The notes beneath the pieces are model-generated. The model was not told the DNA's origin and made no database searches. It saw only the letters and a program-made list of their open reading frames with translations. A stretch of 11,531 nucleotides of DNA, from positions 1 through 11,531 of the forward strand of contig CALGKV010000097.1 in the NCBI GenBank assembly GCA_937930465.1, given 5' to 3'. Source of the DNA: Methanosuratincolales archaeon (GTDB lineage Archaea; Thermoproteota; Methanomethylicia; Methanomethylicales; Methanomethylicaceae). Below, one piece after another: positions 5,788 to 11,531 of the stretch; position 1 is the first letter of the stretch, and each line of letters starts with the position of its first letter. The translations under genes and the position numbers were made by a program.

Positions 5788-7947
5788 ATGACCGAGAATA
5801 GATCATTGGAACTTGAAGTTGCCGAGGCGCGGACCCGCGATGTGGGGCGTGCCCTGGCTAGGCTGAACCGCCAGGCGATGAGCCGGCTCGACCTGAGGCC
5901 TGGCGATTTCATCGAAGTGGATGGGAAGCGGCGTACCGTGGCGATAGCTTGGCCCGCCTATGCAGAGGACGAGGATCACGACATAATCAGGATAGACGGG
6001 ATAATCAGGCACAACACGGGCACCTCGATAGGAGACATAGTGAGGGTGTCCAAGGTTGAGCTGAAGCCTGCTTCCAAGATACTGCTCGCCCCGACTGAGC
6101 CGATAAGGTTCAGCTCGGACTTTGGCGAATATGTAAGGCAGATACTAGAGGACAAGCCACTGAGCAAGGGCGACACGGTGATGGTGCCGATACTAGGTGA
6201 GGCCCTCAGGCTATTTGTGGCTTCGATCCAGCCTGAACAGTCCGGATACGTCACCGGGGAGACGGAGGTGGTCGTGAAGGAGGAGCCGGTGAAGGAGATA
6301 GATACTTCAAGGCCGAAGGTATCCTACGAGGACATAGGAGGTCTTGCGGATGCTAAGGAGAAGATAAGGGAGATGATAGAGCTCCCGATGCGCCACCCCG
6401 AGCTCTTCAAGCACCTTGGCATTGAGCCTCCCAAGGGAGTGCTCATGTACGGCCCTCCTGGCTGCGGCAAGACGCTCCTCGCCAAGGCAGTTGCAAACGA
6501 GTCAGGCGCCAACTTCATCACCATAAACGGCCCGGAGATAATGAGCAAGTTCTACGGCGAGTCAGAGCAGAAGCTCAGGGAGATCTTCGAGGATGCCGAG
6601 AAGAACGCCCCTAGCATCATATTCATAGACGAGATCGACTCAATTGCGCCCAAGAGGGAAGAGGTCTCGGGCGAGGTAGAGCGGCGTGTCGTCGCCCAGC
6701 TCCTCGCGCTCATGGACGGACTCAAGAGCAGGGGTCAGGTGGTTGTGATAGCCGCGACCAACCGCCCTGACGCGCTAGACCCGGCCCTTAGGAGGCCCGG
6801 AAGGTTCGACCGCGAGCTTGCAATATCTATGCCCGACAAGAAGGGGAGGCAAGAGATCCTCCAGGTCCACGTCAGGGGGATGCCGTTGAGCGAGGATGTG
6901 AAGATAGACGAGATCTCTGGGCTGACGCACGGCTACAGCGGCGCGGACTTGGCCGCTCTCACCAGGGAGGCGGCTATGCGTGCGCTTAGGCGCTTCCTGC
7001 CGAAGCTCGACCTACAGAAGCAGACAATACCGGCGTCGATCCTGAACTCGCTCAAGGTATCCAAAGCTGACTTCATTGAGGCGATGAAAGACATAACCCC
7101 GTCTGCGCTTCGGGAGGTCTACGTTGAGGTTCCCGAGGTGCACTGGGATGACGTGGGCGGCCTTTCAGACGTGAAGAGGCAGCTGCAGGAGATGGTCGAA
7201 TGGCCCCTGAAGCATCCTGAGCTCTTCGAGCAGATGGGCATCGAGCCACCAAAGGGCATTCTGCTGTACGGCCCTCCGGGCACCGGAAAAACGCTACTGG
7301 CGAAGGCTGCAGCAACCGAGAGCCAGGCAAACTTCATCAGCGTCAAGGGTCCCGAAGTCCTGAGCAAGTGGGTCGGCGAGTCCGAGAAGGCAATCAGGGA
7401 GATCTTCAAGAAGGCGAGGCAGGCAGCGCCGTGCATTGTCTTCTTCGACGAGCTGGACTCCATCGCGCCTAGGAGGGGTGGGCACACAGACTCGGGGGTG
7501 ACCGAAAGGATGGTCAACCAGATCCTCTCGGAGATGGACGGCCTCGTCTCACTGAAGAACGTCGTGGTGATCGGCGCAACGAACAGGCCGGAGCTAATCG
7601 ATCCTGCGCTCCTCAGGCCAGGGCGATTCGACAGATCTGTCTACATACCTATACCTGATCGTGCCGCGCGGGAAGAGATCTTCAAGGTGCACACTAAGAA
7701 GATGCCTCTGGACGAGGGCGTGAACCTGAAAGCGTTGGCTGAGAAGACCGAGGGCTATACAGGTGCTGACATAGCGGCGGTGTGCCGCGAGGCTGCGCTT
7801 AGCGCTCTCAGGGAGGACATGAAGCCAAAGAAGATCCAGATGAAGCACTTCGAGTCCGCCCTCAAGACCATACAGCCGAGCGTGTCCAAAGAGGATCTGC
7901 TCAGGTACGACGACTCGAAAAAGATGCTAGGGAAGATGTTCGTCTGA
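5788..7947 (+). CDS. cdc48: Cdc48/VAT-type AAA+ ATPase (p97/VCP homologue)
   Basis: A hexameric two-ring unfoldase that pulls proteins through its central pore, in archaea probably feeding the 20S proteasome. The product is 719 residues, normal for archaeal VAT. The N-domain spans about 1-165 (double-psi barrel, then beta-clam). D1 has Walker A GPPGCGKT (222-229), Walker B IIFIDE (277-282), pore loop SKFYGE (253-258) and arginine-finger region RRPGRFDR. D2 has GPPGTGKT (495-502), IVFFDE (550-555), pore loop SKWVGE (526-531) and LRPGRFDR. All ATPase residues look intact in both rings. The end, KKMLGKMFV, has M-F-V in the place of the HbYX motif that docks to the proteasome in relatives (human p97 ends LYG). 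D1 carries Cys226 in Walker A. The ATG is preceded by GGTG at 5777-5780. It is divergent from hsp20 and convergent with leuA. Confidence 0.97.
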   Translation: MTENRSLELEVAEARTRDVGRALARLNRQAMSRLDLRPGDFIEVDGKRRTVAIAWPAYAEDEDHDIIRIDGIIRHNTGTSIGDIVRVSKVELKPASKILLAPTEPIRFSSDFGEYVRQILEDKPLSKGDTVMVPILGEALRLFVASIQPEQSGYVTGETEVVVKEEPVKEIDTSRPKVSYEDIGGLADAKEKIREMIELPMRHPELFKHLGIEPPKGVLMYGPPGCGKTLLAKAVANESGANFITINGPEIMSKFYGESEQKLREIFEDAEKNAPSIIFIDEIDSIAPKREEVSGEVERRVVAQLLALMDGLKSRGQVVVIAATNRPDALDPALRRPGRFDRELAISMPDKKGRQEILQVHVRGMPLSEDVKIDEISGLTHGYSGADLAALTREAAMRALRRFLPKLDLQKQTIPASILNSLKVSKADFIEAMKDITPSALREVYVEVPEVHWDDVGGLSDVKRQLQEMVEWPLKHPELFEQMGIEPPKGILLYGPPGTGKTLLAKAAATESQANFISVKGPEVLSKWVGESEKAIREIFKKARQAAPCIVFFDELDSIAPRRGGHTDSGVTERMVNQILSEMDGLVSLKNVVVIGATNRPELIDPALLRPGRFDRSVYIPIPDRAAREEIFKVHTKKMPLDEGVNLKALAEKTEGYTGADIAAVCREAALSALREDMKPKKIQMKHFESALKTIQPSVSKEDLLRYDDSKKMLGKMFV

Positions 7948-7958
7948 GGCGAACACCC

Positions 7959-7970
7959 CTTTTTCTCTTT
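7959..7970 (+). terminator. T-tract terminator after cdc48
   Basis: CTTTTTCTCTTT begins 12 bases after the cdc48 stop in the 50-base convergent gap with leuA. A second T-run (TTTT) follows at 7977-7980. Confidence 0.5.
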
Positions 7971-7997
7971 ACCCCATTTTGCAACCCATCGTCTAGT

Positions 7998-9554
7998 TCA
8001 TTGAGATTGCTGGCATTTCATCCTCTTCGAATAGATCCTGTTGAGGCTCTCCATTATCGCACTCACCGATGCCATTACGATATCCCCGCCAACAGCGAGC
8101 CCCATGGCGGTCCTCCCGTCCTTGTCCTCAGTGACTACCTCTACCGTGCAGAGCGAGTCGGTCCCTCCTGAGATGGCCTCGAGCTTGTAGTTCAGGAGCC
8201 TGATCTCCTCCCCGAGAGCTGACTGGATGGCCTTGGCGAGCGCATCGACCGGGCCGGTCCCTATTCCGGCGGCCACCCGCTTCTGGTTGTTGTGGGTGAG
8301 CTGGACTGATGCTGTCGGAGTGATCTTGTTCCCTGTGACCACGAGTATCTCTTCGAGCCTCACGAGCCTCTCGGCATCCGGGACGCTTCCGAGGACCTCG
8401 TTCACGATTGCGTTCACGTCATCCTCGATTATCTTCTTCTTGTGGATCGCCAGCGCCCTGACCTTCTCCACGACTGCCGCGATCTGATCGTCTGTCAGGT
8501 TGTACTTCTCCTTTACGAAATTGGCCACTCCGTGCTTGCCCGTGTGCTTACCCATCACTATCCGCCTCTTCTGACCCACCATTTCTGGCGTTAGCGGCTC
8601 GTAGCTCTCTGCCTTCGCGAGCACACCGTGGACGTGGATGCCCGCCTCGTGCGCAAAGGCGTTTTCCCCTACTATGGGGAAGTTAGGCGGGAGGTGGATC
8701 ATGCTAGCCCTTTCGACCAGCTTTGAAGCCTCCTTTAGCAGGTTGAGCCTTATCCCAGTCTCGACCCTGTACATAGCATGGAGCGCAGTGACCGTCTGCT
8801 CGAGGCTCGCATTTCCGCCTCTCTCCCCTAGCCCATTTATTGTGACGTGCACTTGGGACGCCCCTGCCTTGACACCCGCTAGGGTGTTAGCCACTGCAAG
8901 TCCGAAGTCATTGTGGCAGTGCATCGATATGGGCTTCTTCAGTGCCGACTTGAGCCTGCTTATGAGCTCAAACGTCGCCTCTGGCTCCATCACACCGACT
9001 GTGTCAGGGACGTTGTGCACGTCAGCCCCGCGCTCCTCTACAGAAGTGTAGAAACGCAAAAGCCTCTCGACGGGGGTCCTGGTCGCGTCCTCGCAGGAGA
9101 ACTCGCACTCGAGGCCGTGGGCCTTTACATAGTCTGTCGCGGCGAGCGCCTGCTCAAGGGCTTTGTCTTCGTCCATCCTAAGCTTGTACTTGAGGTGTAT
9201 GTCGGATGTCGCGATGAAGATGTGGACGCGGTCCACCTCGCTGGTGATGCATGCGTCTATGTCCTTCGTCACGCACCTCGCAAGGCCGCATATCTTGGCC
9301 TTCAGCCCCTCCCTCTTGATTGTCCTGACGGTGCTCCGCTCCTCATCAGAATTGACCGGGAAGCCTGCCTCTATGACGTCCACCCCGAGCTCGTCCAGCT
9401 TCCTTGCAATGGCTATCTTCTCCTCAAGCGTGAAGCAGACCCCTGGCGTCTGCTCCCCGTCCCTTAGAGTGGTGTCGAGGACATATGCCCTCTCAGGGAG
9501 ATTTGATCTTGCCCTAACGGGACCGATGAAGTCGCTGACAAAGACCCCTTCCAT
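7998..9554 (-). CDS. leuA: 2-isopropylmalate synthase (LeuA family)
   Basis: Condenses acetyl-CoA with 2-oxoisovalerate to 2-isopropylmalate, the first committed step to leucine. The 518-residue product has the TIM-barrel DRE domain: DTTLRDGEQTPG at 27-38 (Arg31 and metal ligand Asp32), IEAGFPV, FSCEDATRT, NVPDTVG, metal-binding MHCHNDFGLAVANTLAG (His212, His214) and INGLGERGGNASLEQ (239-253). AHEAGIHVHG (301-310) lies in the linker subdomain. Residues about 395-510 form the LeuA regulatory domain, so leucine feedback is expected. Relatives with the same fold make citramalate (CimA) or homocitrate (AksA). The GFPV, SDIHLKYKL and ANTLAGVKAGASQVHVTINGL patterns and the length resemble archaeal LeuA most, but substrate choice cannot be proved by eye. 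The ATG is fixed by an in-frame TAG 6 bases upstream (9558-9560), with GGTG at 9561-9564. No other leucine genes are adjacent here. Confidence 0.88.
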   Translation of the reverse strand: MEGVFVSDFIGPVRARSNLPERAYVLDTTLRDGEQTPGVCFTLEEKIAIARKLDELGVDVIEAGFPVNSDEERSTVRTIKREGLKAKICGLARCVTKDIDACITSEVDRVHIFIATSDIHLKYKLRMDEDKALEQALAATDYVKAHGLECEFSCEDATRTPVERLLRFYTSVEERGADVHNVPDTVGVMEPEATFELISRLKSALKKPISMHCHNDFGLAVANTLAGVKAGASQVHVTINGLGERGGNASLEQTVTALHAMYRVETGIRLNLLKEASKLVERASMIHLPPNFPIVGENAFAHEAGIHVHGVLAKAESYEPLTPEMVGQKRRIVMGKHTGKHGVANFVKEKYNLTDDQIAAVVEKVRALAIHKKKIIEDDVNAIVNEVLGSVPDAERLVRLEEILVVTGNKITPTASVQLTHNNQKRVAAGIGTGPVDALAKAIQSALGEEIRLLNYKLEAISGGTDSLCTVEVVTEDKDGRTAMGLAVGGDIVMASVSAIMESLNRIYSKRMKCQQSQ

Positions 9555-9590
9555 ACTCTACACCATGTGAGAGATAAGATCCGCTCCCTC

Positions 9591-9598
9591 TTATTTAA
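9591..9598 (-). promoter_or_regulatory. Probable TATA box of leuA
   Basis: TTAAATAA on the minus strand, centred about 40 bases before the leuA ATG. Transcription starting about 25 bases downstream (near 9569) would leave a leader of about 15 bases containing GGTG at 9561-9564. No leader peptide or attenuator fits in such a short leader. Confidence 0.5.
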
Positions 9599-9721
9599 CG
9601 CGGTCGTCGTAAAGATGATCCTTCGTAAATCGGGGGCGCTGTCGCCTGCAGCATAGCAAATCTCCAAGTAGACGTTTCGCAATCCGTCCGAATCCAGTGA
9701 TGCCTTCGTCAATGGGACAAA

Positions 9722-9763
9722 GATTTAAGATGAAAAGACGCATATCTATGTAATTGCTGGTGA
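9722..9763 (+). promoter_or_regulatory. Probable promoter and Shine-Dalgarno site of the CMD-family gene
   Basis: A TATA-like GATTTAAGA (9722-9730) is placed to start transcription near 9751. GGTGA at 9759-9763 then lies 4 bases before the ATG at 9768. The stretch 9599-9720 between this promoter and that of leuA shows no convincing gene, tRNA or C/D-box RNA; small frames on the minus strand there overlap the promoters or the CMD gene. Confidence 0.45.
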
Positions 9764-9767
9764 AAAA

Positions 9768-10145
9768 ATGACCAAGACCCTTAAGGAGAAATTCGACAAG
9801 AAGATGGGTTTCACGCCTGCGATTATGCACATCGCTGCAGAGATAGACCCCAAAATGGCCGATTTCTACAATTTCTGCGATACCGCGGTCCAGGAAGACG
9901 GGGCGCTCCCATCAAAGTTCAAGATGCTGCTCATTATGGCGATGGGCGCTCAGCGCCACTGCAAGGAGTGCGTGGTGTCGGCTATGAAAGGCGCTCACAA
10001 CAAGGGAGCGACCGACGCCGAGATCATCGAGGCCATCCGAGTAGTCGCAGTTGCAGGGGGCGCGCCCGCAATCACTGCGTGCAAGGACGCGCTCCAGATG
10101 CTCAAGGACAAGTCCTTCGACAAAATGGGCTGCGGGACAAAGTAG
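9768..10145 (+). CDS. Carboxymuconolactone decarboxylase (CMD/AhpD-like) family protein
   Basis: A 125-residue all-helical protein of the CMD family, which includes AhpD-type thiol peroxidase partners and lactone decarboxylases; members form small oligomers. The core is LPSKFKMLLIMAMGAQRHC, KECVVSAMKGAHNKGATDAE and EIIEAIRVVAVAGGAPAI, the GATDAEIxEAI block being a clear family mark. A CxxC pair (Cys65, Cys68) is present, so a thiol-disulfide function is possible. Aligned with AhpD, the residue four after the second cysteine (usually His) is Ala72, and the usual Glu of KEL is Met53; His64 precedes the CxxC instead. Cys37, Cys105 and Cys122 are extra. A decarboxylase role has no contextual support (no aromatic-degradation genes here). 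The gene stands alone, divergent from leuA and convergent with the TBP gene. Family assignment is firm; the substrate and partner are unknown. Confidence 0.88.
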   Translation: MTKTLKEKFDKKMGFTPAIMHIAAEIDPKMADFYNFCDTAVQEDGALPSKFKMLLIMAMGAQRHCKECVVSAMKGAHNKGATDAEIIEAIRVVAVAGGAPAITACKDALQMLKDKSFDKMGCGTK

Positions 10146-10150
10146 TCGCT

Positions 10151-10178
10151 TCTTTTTACCTTTCGCTTTTTCTTTTTC
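10151..10178 (+). terminator. T-rich terminator after the CMD-family gene
   Basis: Four T-runs (TTTTT, TTT, TTTTT, TTTTT) separated by a few bases begin 6-8 bases after the stop codon. No hairpin is needed; this is a strong archaeal T-tract terminator in the 51-base convergent gap with the TBP gene. Confidence 0.65.
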
Positions 10179-10196
10179 TGGCTGGATTTAGCCTGC

Positions 10197-10748
10197 TCAC
10201 TCGTAAAGAACGCCTAGATCCTTCAGCTTTTGGTATATCTTGTCTGCCGCTATCCTGACCTCGTCTTCCTGTTTCGCCCCCGTGCACACCATCTTCCCAG
10301 ACGAGAAGATCAGCAGAACGACCTTCGGTGAGTCCATCCGGTAGATCAGCCCAGGGAACTGCTCGGGTTCATACATCACATTCTCGAGCAGGAATGCCGC
10401 CTTCTCGAGGTTCACCTCAGCATTGAGGTTGGCAGACGCAACGATGTTTTGAATCATTATCTCGGGGGTGCCTATTATGACTATGTTCCTGTCCTTCAGA
10501 TTCTTTATTATCTTCTTGACGGCGTTGTGCACTTCCTTTATCGACTTCGCCCCCGTGCACACCATCTTCCCAGACGAGAAGATCAGCGTTGCAGTCCTCG
10601 GCTTCGAGATCCTGTAAACGAGACCCGGGAACTGCTCTGGATTGTACTCCACACCTGGCACGTTACCTGATATTGCATCGAGATCTATGGTCTGGTTCAT
10701 TGTCACAGAGGCGACGACATTCTCTATCCTGACGGATGGCTTGATCAT
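10197..10748 (-). CDS. tbp: TATA-binding protein (TBP), archaeal basal transcription factor
   Basis: Binds the TATA box, bends it, and with TFB recruits RNA polymerase. The 183-residue product consists of two pseudo-symmetric halves (about 5-90 and 95-180), each with IxNxVAS, a YxPEQFPGLxYR block and LIFSSGKMVCTGAK. The DNA-wedging phenylalanines are expected at Phe40, Phe57, Phe131 and Phe148. There is no acidic C-terminal tail of the kind found in Pyrococcus TBP. The ATG at 10748 is used because GGTG (10758-10761) lies 9 bases upstream; a GTG at 10760 in frame would add four residues. A 42-base stretch is exactly repeated between the two halves. It follows the signal peptidase gene on the same strand after 69 bases, but has its own TATA-like boxes. 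Confidence 0.97.
   Translation of the reverse strand: MIKPSVRIENVVASVTMNQTIDLDAISGNVPGVEYNPEQFPGLVYRISKPRTATLIFSSGKMVCTGAKSIKEVHNAVKKIIKNLKDRNIVIIGTPEIMIQNIVASANLNAEVNLEKAAFLLENVMYEPEQFPGLIYRMDSPKVVLLIFSSGKMVCTGAKQEDEVRIAADKIYQKLKDLGVLYE
10273..10314 (-). repeat. Intragenic 42-base direct repeat, copy in C-terminal half of TBP
   Basis: Identical at all 42 positions to 10546-10587, in the same frame and orientation, with a period of 273 bases (91 codons). It encodes LIFSSGKMVCTGAK (residues 146-159), including third-codon positions. Identity stops immediately at both ends. Confidence 0.9.
10546..10587 (-). repeat. Intragenic 42-base direct repeat, copy in N-terminal half of TBP
   Basis: The partner of 10273-10314. 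It encodes LIFSSGKMVCTGAK at residues 55-68. The flanking codons of the two TBP halves differ clearly. Confidence 0.9.
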
Positions 10749-10776
10749 TATGTTGCCCACCGAACAAAATAACTAG

Positions 10777-10805
10777 ATTTAAAGTTTTTTAATCTGGTTT
10801 ATAAA
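10777..10805 (-). promoter_or_regulatory. Tandem TATA-like boxes upstream of the TBP gene
   Basis: On the minus strand, TTTATAAA (10798-10805) is a near-ideal archaeal TATA box and CTTTAAAT (10777-10784) a second candidate 21 bases downstream. The first predicts transcription from about 10777 (leader about 29 bases to the ATG at 10748). The second predicts a start near 10755, which would exclude the GTG at 10760 as start codon. Both lie in the 69-base gap after the signal peptidase gene. Confidence 0.5.
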
Positions 10806-10817
10806 GCTTTTTTATTT

Positions 10818-11396
10818 CTAAACAGACCCTTCCATTTTTTTTGCACTATCTTTTTCTCCAGATGGCAATATTATAATGATCATTATCAGCAGGACTACAA
10901 GCGAGACCAGCCAGATGTTCTTGAACCAAAGGAAAGGGTAGCCCAGGTATGGGATTGAGTAAACGACCTTCCCTATTATCCTGTCCTCAGGAACCCAGCT
11001 TAGGGGGTTCGAAGGGCTTTGGTCTGGGTAGATATTCGCGTCCCCCTTGGTCAGGAAGTAGTAGGTGCCATTGACTTCGACCTTCCCTATTACCCTGTGT
11101 GAGATCGGAAGCGGGTCGAAAGATGTGAATATGAAATAATCTTCGACTCGAGTCCCTGGCTGCAAATATATTACCGTGTCGCCCACCGGTGGCGGACCAG
11201 CCGAGATCTCCGAGGGATCAGCCGCCCGCACGAATATCAGCGAGCCTGTCGGGATGTTGGGCTCCATACTCCCTGATTGCACGGCTGCTACTGGCATGTT
11301 GGTCCCGGAGACTGCCCTCATTGCGTATACTGCGCCGAAGAAGGATGCAAAAAATATTAGGGTCGTTAACAGCATCGCCCTGAATTCTAGGCCCAT
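10818..11396 (-). CDS. Signal peptidase I, archaeal/ER type (S26B)
   Basis: A membrane protease that removes signal peptides from exported proteins on the outer face of the cytoplasmic membrane. The 192-residue product has an N-terminal membrane helix (about 8-27, LLTTLIFFASFFGAVYA). Catalytic Ser43 lies in QSGSMEP and His100 in ISHRVIG, where bacterial enzymes have Lys. Asp119 and Asp125 (GDAN, YPDQ) match in spacing the two aspartates needed in the Methanococcus voltae enzyme. A second membrane helix (about 162-178) ends in a short charged cytoplasmic tail. The ATG at 11396 follows GTGAT at a suitable distance; a GTG at 11405, overlapping the upstream stop as GTGA, would add three residues. 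It is 5 bases after the oxidoreductase stop and so very probably co-transcribed with it. The large surface protein in this window would be the kind of substrate it handles. Confidence 0.93.
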   Translation of the reverse strand: MGLEFRAMLLTTLIFFASFFGAVYAMRAVSGTNMPVAAVQSGSMEPNIPTGSLIFVRAADPSEISAGPPPVGDTVIYLQPGTRVEDYFIFTSFDPLPISHRVIGKVEVNGTYYFLTKGDANIYPDQSPSNPLSWVPEDRIIGKVVYSIPYLGYPFLWFKNIWLVSLVVLLIMIIIILPSGEKDSAKKMEGSV

Positions 11397-11401
11397 TTCA
11401 A

Positions 11402-11531
11402 TCACTGCTGCTCTCTTAACGGGCCCATCCCGAACCTCGCAGCGAGCCTGTCCGCCTTTTCCTGTATCTTCTTCACCGTCTCCTCATCCAGGTGCCTGAA
11501 CCTGCCCTGCGCCTTCAGGTACTTTGTTACC
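11402..11531 (-). CDS. porB: 2-oxoacid (probably pyruvate):ferredoxin oxidoreductase beta subunit, C-terminal 42 residues
   Basis: Only the last 42 residues lie in the window; the gene continues past the right edge. The visible part, VTKYLKAQGRFRHL followed by DEETVKKIQEKADRLAARFG, matches the PorB C-terminus, where YLKxQGRFxHL is followed by a helix with IQxxVD or similar. PorB carries the thiamine diphosphate and an iron-sulfur cluster and, with the other Por subunits, interconverts pyruvate and acetyl-CoA using ferredoxin. None of those sites is in this fragment. The paralogous beta subunits for 2-oxoglutarate or branched-chain oxoacids differ in the tail, so pyruvate is the likeliest but not the certain substrate. 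The stop is 5 bases before the signal peptidase ATG. Confidence 0.72.
   Translation of the reverse strand, partial: VTKYLKAQGRFRHLDEETVKKIQEKADRLAARFGMGPLREQQ

Noticed and set aside
5705..5788. An operator for a known archaeal heat-shock repressor (Phr- or HSR1-like palindrome) in the hsp20/cdc48 gap
   Set aside because: No CTAAC-N5-GTTAG-like palindrome or other clear inverted repeat apart from the TATA octamer itself could be seen.
9660..9720. A GTGATG motif resembling the C box of a C/D-box guide RNA
   Set aside because: No matching D box (CTGA) or terminal stem is found at a suitable distance on the same strand.
9591..9830. Minus-strand small frames between leuA and the CMD-family gene
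   Set aside because: They overlap the 5' part of the CMD gene or leuA and both promoters, and have no recognisable features.
1..11531. CRISPR array, insertion sequence, tRNA or rRNA gene, integrase, toxin-antitoxin or defence genes
   Set aside because: Both strands were read for short regular repeats, terminal inverted repeats, T-loop patterns and typical protein motifs; none was convincing. The only long exact repeat I noticed is the one inside the TBP gene.

Overview
The window looks like ordinary chromosomal DNA from an archaeon. A TATA-binding protein, a two-ring Cdc48/VAT ATPase, a Ser/His signal peptidase of the archaeal/ER type and the C-terminal tail of a ferredoxin-dependent oxoacid oxidoreductase all point that way. 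So do short leaders with TATA-like boxes about 25 bases before the inferred start of transcription, and T-tract terminators. The TBP sequence and the repeat-built surface protein suggest a TACK-type lineage (for example Bathyarchaeia, Methanomethylicia or a relative), but I cannot fix the phylum from this window.

Layout. 1-1709 (+): 3' part of a large surface protein with PKD, Ig-like and FN3-like domains, a home repeat module and a C-terminal membrane anchor. 1782-5045 (-): gatC-gatA-gatB, a compact operon for the tRNA-dependent amidotransferase. 5262-5705 (-): a small heat-shock protein, divergent from 5788-7947 (+), a Cdc48/VAT AAA+ ATPase; the two share an 82-base intergenic region with one symmetric TATA element. 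7998-9554 (-): a LeuA-type 2-isopropylmalate synthase, convergent with cdc48 and divergent from 9768-10145 (+), a carboxymuconolactone decarboxylase-like Cys protein. 10197-10748 (-): TATA-binding protein. 10818-11396 (-): archaeal signal peptidase I. 11402-11531 (-): C-terminal tail of a PorB-like subunit that continues past the window.

Functionally the window is housekeeping: Asn-tRNA formation (GatCAB), protein quality control (Hsp20 plus Cdc48), leucine synthesis, basal transcription, protein export and central carbon metabolism. No mobile element, CRISPR array, tRNA, rRNA or defence locus was seen. No gap between genes exceeds about 220 bases.

I found no convincing undescribed multi-gene system. 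The observations most worth a second look are the shared, nearly symmetric TATA element between hsp20 and cdc48, the 42-base perfect repeat inside the TBP gene, the non-standard active-site surroundings of the CMD-family protein, the cysteine in the first Walker A motif of Cdc48, and the modular surface protein.
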